From assembly GCF_014647975.1 (NCBI RefSeq), contig NZ_BMQF01000038.1, positions 1 through 33,950 on the forward strand: 33,950 bases of DNA, given 5' to 3'. The position numbers and the translations under genes are program-made. The stretch is from Streptomyces fumigatiscleroticus. GTDB taxonomy: Bacteria; Actinomycetota; Actinomycetes; Streptomycetales; Streptomycetaceae. Each line of letters opens with the position of its first letter. The first letter of the stretch is position 1. Below the pieces are notes generated by a model, which was given only the letters and a program-made list of their open reading frames with translations, had not been told where the DNA came from and ran no database searches. Below are positions 27,956 through 33,950 of this stretch, piece by piece.

Positions 27956-30643
27956 TCAGCGCAGGCGGCGCAGGTACGGATCGTGCGGGTGGCGTGGTGC
28001 GAGCCGTACCCGCATGTCGAGCGTGGTGACGCCGTGCGGTCCGGCCAGTACGGGGTTGAGGTCGGCCTCCGCGAGCTGCGGCAGGTCACAGGCCATCCGG
28101 GACAGGCGGTGCAGCAGGTGCTCCAGGCCGTCGAGGTCGGCGGCCGGGCTGCCCGCGTAGCCGAACAGCAGCGGGGAGCAGCGCGGTGCCGTGATGAGGT
28201 CGTGCACGTCGCGGTCGGTGAGCGGGGCCAGCCGGGCGGCGTGGTCGGCGAGGAGTTCGGTGGCGGTGCCGCCGAGACCGAAGACGACGAGCGGTCCGAA
28301 GACCTCGTCCTGGACGACGCCGGCGAACAGCTCCGTGCCGCGTTCGGCCAGGGGCTGCACGACGACGCCGGTCAGCCGGTCGCCGAAGCGGGTGACCAGG
28401 TCCCGGTGGGCGGCCCTGACCTGCGAGGCGTTGCGCAGGTCGAGGTGGACGGCGCCCTGCTCGCTCTTGTGCAGCAGCCCGGGCCAGTGAGCCTTCATCA
28501 CCACGCGCCCGTCGGCGCCCGCGAGCCGCTGGGCGGCGGCGACCGCCTCGTTCTCGTCGCGCGCCCAGGCCCAGGGGATCTGGGGGAGGCCGTAGCAGCC
28601 GGCCAGCGCGGCGGTCGTCCGCGGATCCGGCCGGCCGCCCTCCGGGTTCTCGTCGAGGAAGGCGGCCACGAGTGTGCGGGCCCGTTCGCTCTCCACGTCG
28701 TCCAGCGGCGGCACGGTGCCGGCCGGCCGGCCGAGCCAGTGGGCGCGGGCGGCGGCGTGGGCCAGGGCGCGTGCGGCGTCCTGCGCGTCGGAGTACGCGG
28801 GCACCGCCCCGTGGGCGCCTGCCTTCAGCAGTTCCACCCGGGCGGCCTGGGCGGGCAGCACCGCGAGGGTGGGCCGGGGCGGCGGACCGGGGACATGGGT
28901 CAGGGCGCGCACCAGGTCCTCGCCGGTGGCCGCGGCGACCGCCGTGGGGACCAGGGTGACCAGGACGGCGTCGACGGCCCCGTGCCGGGCCAGCAGGTGC
29001 ACGCAGTCGCGCAGCCGGTCCTCGCCGACGGCGGCGGTGGTGTCCACCGGGTTGGCGGCGATGGCGCCCTCGGGCAGCAGCGCGAGGAGTTCGCCCACGA
29101 GGTCGACGGGCAGCGGGGGCACGGTGAGCCCGGCGTCCACGCAGGCGTCGGCGGCCAGCACCCCTGCCCCGCCCGCATTGGCGACGACGGCGACCCGGGT
29201 GCCCTTCGGCAGCGGCTGGGCGTGCAGCAGCGCCGCGGTGTCGAGGAGTTCGCCGATGGTGCGCGTGGCGGTGATGCCGGCCTGGGTGAACAGGGCCTGA
29301 CGGGTCATGGTGGGGGTGGCGGCCGCCGCGGTGTGCGAGGCGGCGGCGCGCCGGCCGGGCGTGGAGCGTCCGGCGTCCACGGTGAGCACCGGCATGGTGC
29401 GGGCGACTCGGCGGGCGGTGCGGGAGAAGGCACGGGGATTGCCGAAGGACTCCAGGTGCAGCAGCGCCAGGTCGGTGCGTTCGTCGCTCTCCCACCACTG
29501 GAGCAGGTCGTTGCCGCTGACGTCGTACTTGTCGCCGAGCGAGACGAAGGTGGAGACGCCGATGCCGAGCCGGGCCAGTGCGTCCAGCAGCGCGATGCCG
29601 ACGCCGCCGGACTGCACGGCGATCCCGGCCGTGCCCGGTCCGGGGTGGCGGGCGGCGAAGGTCGCGTCGAGACGGACACCGTCGTCGGTGTTGGCCAGTC
29701 CCAGGCAGTTGGGGCCGACCAGGCGCATGCCGTGACGGCGGCAGGCCGCCAGCAGGGCATCCGCCTGACGGTGGTCGAGGCCGGCGGAGACGACGAGCAG
29801 GGCGCCGGCGCCCCGCTGCCCGCACTCCTCGGCCACCTGCGCCACGGCCCCCGCCGGGACGGCGAGGACCGCGAGATCGGGTGCCTGCGGCAGCGCGGCG
29901 ACGGAGGCGACCGCGTGCACCCCGGCGATCGAGGACGCCTCGGGATGCACGGCGAACACCCGCCCGGTGTAGGACCCGGTGCAGATGTTGCGCAGGACGG
30001 CGCGGCCGACGGAGCCGGGCCTGCGCCCGGCGCCGATCACCGCGACGGAACCGGGCCGCAGCAGGCGACGCAGGCTCACGACGTCGGCGAGACGGCCACG
30101 GCTGTCCACCGCGCTCAAGTAGGTCTCGTCCTCGGTGAGGCGGATGACGCAATGCACCTCGGGGCCGTCGTAGCGGCGGGTGACGCGCAGGCCGAGGTCC
30201 CGGAACACCCTCAGCACCTCGTGGTTCTCGGACAGGGCGTCCGCGGTGAAGGCGGTGACGCCCGCGGTGCGGGCGGCGTCCGCGAGGTGTTCGAGCAGCA
30301 GGGTGGCGACACCCCGGTGGTGCCAGCCGTCCGCGACGGCCACCGCCATCTCGGCCATGGTGCTCCGGGAGACGGCCTCGTACTCGGCGAGGCCGACGAG
30401 CCGTCCGTCGTGCTCGGCGGCCAGCGCACGATGGCCGGGGCGCCGCGGGCCGGCCACACGGTCGGCGGCCTGCCGGGCGGACAGACGGCTGAGGGAGAAG
30501 AACCGCAGCCGCAGGCTCTCGTCGGACATCTCCTCGTACAACCGCAGCACCTCCTCGCGGTCGGCGGCTCCCACGCGCCGGATCCGGACGGTGGTGCCGT
30601 CGCTCAGCAGGGCGTACACCGGCGCCTGTCGGATGTCGGCCAT
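27956..30643 (-). CDS. GNAT acetyltransferase fused to ADP-forming acyl-CoA synthetase (Pat-like)
   Basis: An 895-residue fusion. The N-terminal GNAT domain (about 15-170) has an acetyl-CoA site in HHRGVATLLLEHLADAA. The rest is an ADP-forming acyl-CoA synthetase: CoA-binding (GSVAVIGAGRRPGSVGRAVL), succinyl-CoA-ligase-like (VQSGGVGIALLDAL, LVGPNCLGLANT) and an ATP-grasp region (GRVVMKAHWPGLLHKSEQGA). The N-terminal GNAT order is that of the Streptomyces lividans protein acetyltransferase PatA, which acetylates acyl-CoA synthetases. Here the His of the synthetase phosphotransfer motif is retained (His437 in ASHTAAA), so synthetase activity may persist. GGGAG-type ribosome-binding sequence precedes ATG 30643. 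It lies between hypC and hyhB, with gaps of 95 and 120 nt. Confidence 0.85.
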   Translation of the reverse strand: MADIRQAPVYALLSDGTTVRIRRVGAADREEVLRLYEEMSDESLRLRFFSLSRLSARQAADRVAGPRRPGHRALAAEHDGRLVGLAEYEAVSRSTMAEMAVAVADGWHHRGVATLLLEHLADAARTAGVTAFTADALSENHEVLRVFRDLGLRVTRRYDGPEVHCVIRLTEDETYLSAVDSRGRLADVVSLRRLLRPGSVAVIGAGRRPGSVGRAVLRNICTGSYTGRVFAVHPEASSIAGVHAVASVAALPQAPDLAVLAVPAGAVAQVAEECGQRGAGALLVVSAGLDHRQADALLAACRRHGMRLVGPNCLGLANTDDGVRLDATFAARHPGPGTAGIAVQSGGVGIALLDALARLGIGVSTFVSLGDKYDVSGNDLLQWWESDERTDLALLHLESFGNPRAFSRTARRVARTMPVLTVDAGRSTPGRRAAASHTAAAATPTMTRQALFTQAGITATRTIGELLDTAALLHAQPLPKGTRVAVVANAGGAGVLAADACVDAGLTVPPLPVDLVGELLALLPEGAIAANPVDTTAAVGEDRLRDCVHLLARHGAVDAVLVTLVPTAVAAATGEDLVRALTHVPGPPPRPTLAVLPAQAARVELLKAGAHGAVPAYSDAQDAARALAHAAARAHWLGRPAGTVPPLDDVESERARTLVAAFLDENPEGGRPDPRTTAALAGCYGLPQIPWAWARDENEAVAAAQRLAGADGRVVMKAHWPGLLHKSEQGAVHLDLRNASQVRAAHRDLVTRFGDRLTGVVVQPLAERGTELFAGVVQDEVFGPLVVFGLGGTATELLADHAARLAPLTDRDVHDLITAPRCSPLLFGYAGSPAADLDGLEHLLHRLSRMACDLPQLAEADLNPVLAGPHGVTTLDMRVRLAPRHPHDPYLRRLR

Positions 30644-30658
30644 GACGGTCTCCCTCCC

Positions 30659-30692
30659 GGGCCCTCGCACCCAGCGTCGGGCGGACCGGCCC
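30659..30692 (-). promoter_or_regulatory. Weak dyads upstream of the GNAT/acyl-CoA synthetase gene
   Basis: GGGCGGACCGGCCC at 30679-30692 has one mismatch to GGGCCGnnCGGCCC; a poorer partner, GGGCCCTCGCACCC at 30659-30672, lies 20 bp closer to the gene. They are only 16-36 nt from the start codon, unlike the 58-69 nt seen elsewhere, so this site is doubtful. Confidence 0.25.
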
Positions 30693-30738
30693 GTGGTCCC
30701 AGGGGCTGAGCGGGGCACGCGCGCGGACCGAGCGGCCC

Positions 30739-31014
30739 TCAGCGCCCCTCCGCGCGGGACGGCAGCGGCTCCCCCAACTCGCCCTCCACGGCGCCGGCCA
30801 TGGCCCGCAGCACGCCGAGGGTCCGTTCCGCCTCCTCCTCGTCGACCCGGCTGATGGAGAAACCGACGTGGACGATGACGTAGGAGCCGGCTTCCGCCTC
30901 GGGTGTGCAGGCGAGGCACACCTCGCGGCGCACCCCGCCGAAGTCGACCGTGCCCATCCGCAGTCCCGCGTCGTCGACGACGCTGATGATCCGGCCGGGG
31001 ATGCCCAGGCACAT
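30739..31014 (-). CDS. hypC: HypC, hydrogenase maturation chaperone
   Basis: A 91-residue chaperone that carries the Fe(CN)2CO intermediate with HypD and delivers it to the large subunit. It begins with the diagnostic MCLGIPGRI, where Cys2 is the essential ligand, followed by the small beta-barrel with VDFGGVRREVCLACTPEAE and VIVHVGFSISRVDEEEA. The ATG at 31014 is fixed by the need for Cys2 and by AGAGGAG 8 nt upstream. It lies 5 nt after the hypF stop. A GTG at 31023 overlapping that stop is rejected because it would bury Cys2. Confidence 0.95.
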   Translation of the reverse strand: MCLGIPGRIISVVDDAGLRMGTVDFGGVRREVCLACTPEAEAGSYVIVHVGFSISRVDEEEAERTLGVLRAMAGAVEGELGEPLPSRAEGR

Positions 31015-31019
31015 GATGC

Positions 31020-33314
31020 TCACTCCTCTCGTGCCAGCAGCGCCGAGGCCACCGCGGCCTGCCCGAAGCCGATGCCGCCGTCGTTGACCGGCACCGCGTG
31101 TCCGGTCAGGACACGCAGGCCCTGGGCGCGCAGCAGACGGCCGACGTCCGCCAGCAGGCGCCGGTTCTGGAAGCAGCCGCCGCCCAGACACACCGTGCGT
31201 GGCGCACCGGCGGACAGGGCTCGCCCGACCAGCGCGGCGGTGACCTCGGCGACGGTGGTGTGGAAGGCGGCGGCCAGTTGCGCGACCGGCGTTCCGGCGG
31301 CGAGCGCGTCCAGGAGGGCGGTGAGGGTGGGGGAGGGGTCGTACACCCACAGGCCCTCCGCCCGGGTGAGCCGCCAGGGCAGGGCGTCGGCGTGCAGGTC
31401 CCCTGCCGCGCTCTCCAGGGCGACGGCCGCCTGTCCCTCGTACGACACGGTGTCACCGAGGCCGAGCAGGCTCGCCGCGGCGTCGAAGAGGCGTCCGGCG
31501 CTGGAGGCCCGCGGACAGTTGACGCCGCGCTCGATCATGGCGCGGACCGTGTGCGCCTCGCGCGCGGCGAGCCGCTCGGTGAACGGCCGGGTCAGCCAGG
31601 GCGCGGGACGGGGCACGCCCAGCGGTTCCAGGCCGTGCAGGTAGCCGAGCGCCATGCGGGACGGATGCCGCACCGCGGCCTGGCCGCCGGGCAGCGGGGC
31701 CCGCGCGAAGCGGCCCACCCGGCGATAGCCCGTCAGATCGGCGACCAGGACCTCCCCGCCCCACAGGGTGCCGTCGTCGCCGAGCCCGAGACCGTCGTAG
31801 GCCACCCCGACGAACGGCCCGGTCAGGCCGTGCTCGGCGGCCACGGCGGCCACGTGCGCGTGGTGGTGCTGCACGGCGATCCGGTGCTGGACGGGCAGGG
31901 CCTCCGCCCACTGCGTGGACCGGTAACCGGGGTGCAGGTCGTGGCCGACGGCGCGGGGGACGATCCCGGTGAGCCGGGTGAGATCGGCGTACGCCGCCTC
32001 GAACGCCTCGTACGTCGCGGCGTCCGCCAGGTCCCCGATGTGCGCCGCCACGTGGGCCCGGCCGTGCTCGGCCAGCGTGAACGTGTGCTTGAGGTGGGCC
32101 CCGGCTCCCACCAGGGGCAGAGCGGCGGCAACCGGGAGCCGGAGCGGGGCGGGGGCGTATCCGCGGGCCCGCCGCACCACGACCGTGTCGCGGCCCGCCA
32201 CGCGCACCACGGAGTCGTCGTACCGGGCGCGGATGGGCCGGTCATGGGTCAGGAACCCGTCCGCGACCGGGCCGAGGGTGCGCAGTGCCGCGGTGTCGTC
32301 CGTGGCGATGGGCTCGTCCGAGAGGTTGCCGCTGGTGACGACCAGGGGCCGGGCCAGCTCGCGCAGGAGAAGGTGGTGCAGCCCGGTGGTGGGCAGGAAG
32401 AGGCCGAGGTGATCGGTGCCGGGGTGCACCTGGGGGGCGATGCCCGACGGCCGTGCGCGCAGCAGCACCACGGGCCGCTGCGGCGACACCAGTGCCTCCC
32501 GCTCGCCACGGCCGACGCGCGCCAGCCGCCGGGCCGCCGTCAGGCCGCTCACCATGACGGCGAACGGCTTGGCGGGCCTGCGCTTGCGGCGGCGCAGTTC
32601 GGCCACCACCGCCGCGTCGGTGGCGTCGCACACCAGCTGGTATCCGCCCAGCCCCTTCACCGCGACGATCCCGCCGCCCTGGACGGCGCGCACCGCCGCC
32701 CCCAGCGCCTCCTCGCCCGTCAGCCCCGCCCAGGCGAGCCGGGGACCGCACACAGGACAGGCGAGCGGCTCCGCGTGGAAGCGCCGGTCGGCGGGGTCGG
32801 CGTACTCCGCCGCGCAGGCGGGGCACAACGGGAAGTGCCGCATCGTGGTGCGCTCGCGGTCGTAGGGCAGATCCTCGATCACCGTGGCCCGGGGGCCGCA
32901 GTCGGTGCAGTTGATGAACGGGTAGCGGTAGCGGCGGTCGCCCGGATCGAACAGCTCGCCCAGGCACGCTCCGCAGATCGCCGCGTCCGGCGGGATCTCG
33001 CGCGGCGCGGCACACGGGCCGGCCCGGCTCGGACGCACCGTGAACCCGGTGCGCACACCCCCTCCGTCGGCGGGGGCCCCGGACACCGTGACGCGGCGGA
33101 CGGCGGCCAGCGGCAGAGGATGCTCGCGCAGACGGGTGACCAGCTCACGCAGCGCGGCGGGGCGACCGGAGGCGACGAGGACGACATGACCGTCGACGTT
33201 GGCCACCCAGCCGTCCAGCCCGAGCGCTGTCGCGATCCGGTGGACGTACGGCCGGAAGCCGACCCCCTGGACCCGGCCGAAGACCTCCACGCGCCGTGTG
33301 ATCCGCTCGCTCAC
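31020..33314 (-). CDS. hypF: HypF, carbamoyltransferase for hydrogenase cyanide ligand synthesis
   Basis: A 764-residue enzyme that makes carbamoyl-adenylate from carbamoyl phosphate and ATP and transfers the carbamoyl group to the HypE C-terminal cysteine. Domains in order: acylphosphatase-like (1 to about 92, FGRVQGVGFRPYVHRIA), two zinc-finger-like cysteine sets (CGACLGELFD, NCTDCGPR; CPACAAEYAD, CPVCGPR), a YrdC-like domain (KGLGGYQLVCDAT, KRRPAKPFAVM, VVTSGNLSDEPI), and a Kae1-like domain with HHHAHVAAVAAEHG, GVAYDGLGLGDDGTLWGGE and the final GGCFQNRRLL and PVNDGGIGFGQ. It starts at GTG 33314, overlapping the protease stop as GTGA. Confidence 0.96.
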   Translation of the reverse strand: MSERITRRVEVFGRVQGVGFRPYVHRIATALGLDGWVANVDGHVVLVASGRPAALRELVTRLREHPLPLAAVRRVTVSGAPADGGGVRTGFTVRPSRAGPCAAPREIPPDAAICGACLGELFDPGDRRYRYPFINCTDCGPRATVIEDLPYDRERTTMRHFPLCPACAAEYADPADRRFHAEPLACPVCGPRLAWAGLTGEEALGAAVRAVQGGGIVAVKGLGGYQLVCDATDAAVVAELRRRKRRPAKPFAVMVSGLTAARRLARVGRGEREALVSPQRPVVLLRARPSGIAPQVHPGTDHLGLFLPTTGLHHLLLRELARPLVVTSGNLSDEPIATDDTAALRTLGPVADGFLTHDRPIRARYDDSVVRVAGRDTVVVRRARGYAPAPLRLPVAAALPLVGAGAHLKHTFTLAEHGRAHVAAHIGDLADAATYEAFEAAYADLTRLTGIVPRAVGHDLHPGYRSTQWAEALPVQHRIAVQHHHAHVAAVAAEHGLTGPFVGVAYDGLGLGDDGTLWGGEVLVADLTGYRRVGRFARAPLPGGQAAVRHPSRMALGYLHGLEPLGVPRPAPWLTRPFTERLAAREAHTVRAMIERGVNCPRASSAGRLFDAAASLLGLGDTVSYEGQAAVALESAAGDLHADALPWRLTRAEGLWVYDPSPTLTALLDALAAGTPVAQLAAAFHTTVAEVTAALVGRALSAGAPRTVCLGGGCFQNRRLLADVGRLLRAQGLRVLTGHAVPVNDGGIGFGQAAVASALLAREE

Positions 33315-33832
33315 GGCACGTCCTCACCCCGGCCCGCGGCGGCGCCGCCCGGCCCGCGGAGGATCTCCTCCTCCACCCTGCACGCCACCGCATCCACCTG
33401 CGCCGCGACGGCAGCCGACAGTCCCGTGCCCCAGGTGTGGTCGGCGCCTTCGACGGCGTACACCACGAGCCGGCGCGGCAGACGGCCCAGCACGCGGGAG
33501 AGCTCGACGGCCTCGCCCAGGCCCAGACCGTGGGAGCTCGCCGCCCCGGTCGGCTCCGGCTGTGCGTCCTCCAGGGCGAGCCGGTGGACGCGTCCCGGGC
33601 GGGCCGGCCGGGCGTGTGCGGCGTCGACGACCACGGCGAGTCCGGCCCGCTCCCACAGGCTGAGCAGCCGCGCCGGCTCGCCGTCGCACGCGTGCAGGAC
33701 GGTGCCGGGCGGCAACGGCCGGCCGGCGGCACGCTCCGCCAGGCGGGCGATGACCGCCCAGCCCACGCCGTCGTCGCGCCGGTAGGCGTTCCCGACGCCG
33801 ATGACCGCGATCCGTGGGACGGCAGGCATCAT
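33311..33832 (-). CDS. hycI: Hydrogenase maturation endopeptidase (M52 family)
   Basis: A 173-residue nickel-dependent protease that removes the C-terminal tail of the large subunit once Ni is inserted; the likely substrate tail is the nine residues after His434 of HyhL. It shows GVGNAYRRDDGVG (Asp21 in the nickel-ligand position), VVVDAAHARP and ASSHGLGLGEAVELSRVLG with the ligand His. These are the three conserved metal-binding regions of the HycI/HybD/HupD family. Two adjacent ATGs (33832 and 33829) both follow GGGAG; 33829 has the better 7-nt spacing. It is the first gene of the maturation block. Paired dyads lie upstream. Confidence 0.9.
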   Translation of the reverse strand: MMPAVPRIAVIGVGNAYRRDDGVGWAVIARLAERAAGRPLPPGTVLHACDGEPARLLSLWERAGLAVVVDAAHARPARPGRVHRLALEDAQPEPTGAASSHGLGLGEAVELSRVLGRLPRRLVVYAVEGADHTWGTGLSAAVAAQVDAVACRVEEEILRGPGGAAAGRGEDVP

Positions 33833-33900
33833 CCCGCTCCCTCACCTCGCAGACCGGGGCTGTGCCGTCATCATGGGCCGCCGTCGCGTACGCGGGGGAG

Positions 33901-33935
33901 GGGCCCAACGTCCCCGGCCGGGGGCCGAAGTGCCC
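33901..33935 (-). promoter_or_regulatory. Paired DevR/OsdR-like dyads upstream of the hydrogenase maturation block
   Basis: GGGCCCAACGTCCC at 33901-33914 (no mismatch to GGGnCnnnnGnCCC, and 11 of 14 to the mycobacterial DosR core GGGACTWWAGTCCC) and GGGCCGAAGTGCCC at 33922-33935 (one mismatch), 21 bp apart. The nearer site begins 69 nt upstream of the protease ATG at 33832. Confidence 0.55.
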
Positions 33936-33950
33936 CTGCCGAGGCCGGCC

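Noticed and set aside
21468..33785. Very long plus-strand open frames opposite hypD/hyhL, the GNAT-synthetase fusion and hypF
   Set aside because: Composition is Gly/Arg/Gln/His-rich shadow sequence with no domains, and the minus strand encodes complete recognisable proteins throughout.
1..33950. tRNA, rRNA, insertion sequences or an integration site
   Set aside because: I found no transposase or integrase gene, no terminal inverted repeats flanking a unit, and no tRNA- or rRNA-like sequence by eye.

Overview
The window is high-GC DNA with strong G/C bias at third codon positions, GTG starts, few true intergenic gaps and actinomycete families such as DUF1918, Rv1733c-like and DUF6338. It is almost certainly from a Streptomyces or a close relative. 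It has a patchy accessory left half (about 1-15,500) and a coherent right half (about 15,800-33,950) that looks like a hypoxia/dormancy regulon built around a [NiFe] hydrogenase.

Left half. A minus-strand SnoaL-like gene is coupled to a short ankyrin-like gene, and coding-like sequence runs off the left edge in another frame. Next come decayed sequences, including a recognisable C-terminal scrap of an actinobacterial glycogen synthase-type glycosyltransferase, then a cation/proton antiporter. A 1,676-residue TPR - CHAT protease - NB-ARC - TPR protein follows. Its N-terminus starts in the middle of a second NB-ARC module, as if its front had been cut off. It converges on a DUF6338 membrane protein gene and a tiny proline-rich gene. 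Then come a secreted M4 (thermolysin-type) protease with two mutually exclusive leader hairpins, and a MarR regulator with an apparently leaderless promoter followed by a DHA2 drug efflux pump.

Right half. A DoxX-like membrane protein, an Rv1733c-like protein and a CBS-BON protein lie on the minus strand. A DUF1918-HTH-flavin-binding fusion and an Hsp20 are divergent on the plus strand. Hsp20 converges on the hydrogenase locus across a hairpin terminator and 38 tandem copies of a 9-bp repeat. The hydrogenase locus (minus strand, 20.5-33.8 kb) reads, in transcription order: maturation protease - hypF - hypC - GNAT/ADP-forming acyl-CoA synthetase fusion - hyhB - cNMP-binding protein - hyhG - hyhS - hyhL - CBS-BON - hypD - hypE. 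The four structural subunits match a group 3b NADP-linked bidirectional hydrogenase. Most junctions are 4-nt ATGA or GTGA overlaps. hypA and hypB are not in the window.

The two halves also differ in regulation. Four promoter regions in the right half (maturation protease, hyhB, Rv1733c-like, and the CBS/DUF1918 divergent region) each carry a pair of near-palindromes resembling GGGCCGnnCGGCCC. The pairs are spaced 21, 21, 22 and 32 bp start to start, and in three of the four the nearer site ends or begins 65-69 nt from the start codon. The motif and the gene set (Hsp20, CBS, Rv1733c-like, group 3b hydrogenase) both point to a DevR/DosR-type regulator, called OsdR in Streptomyces. This is inference from sequence, not shown experimentally here.
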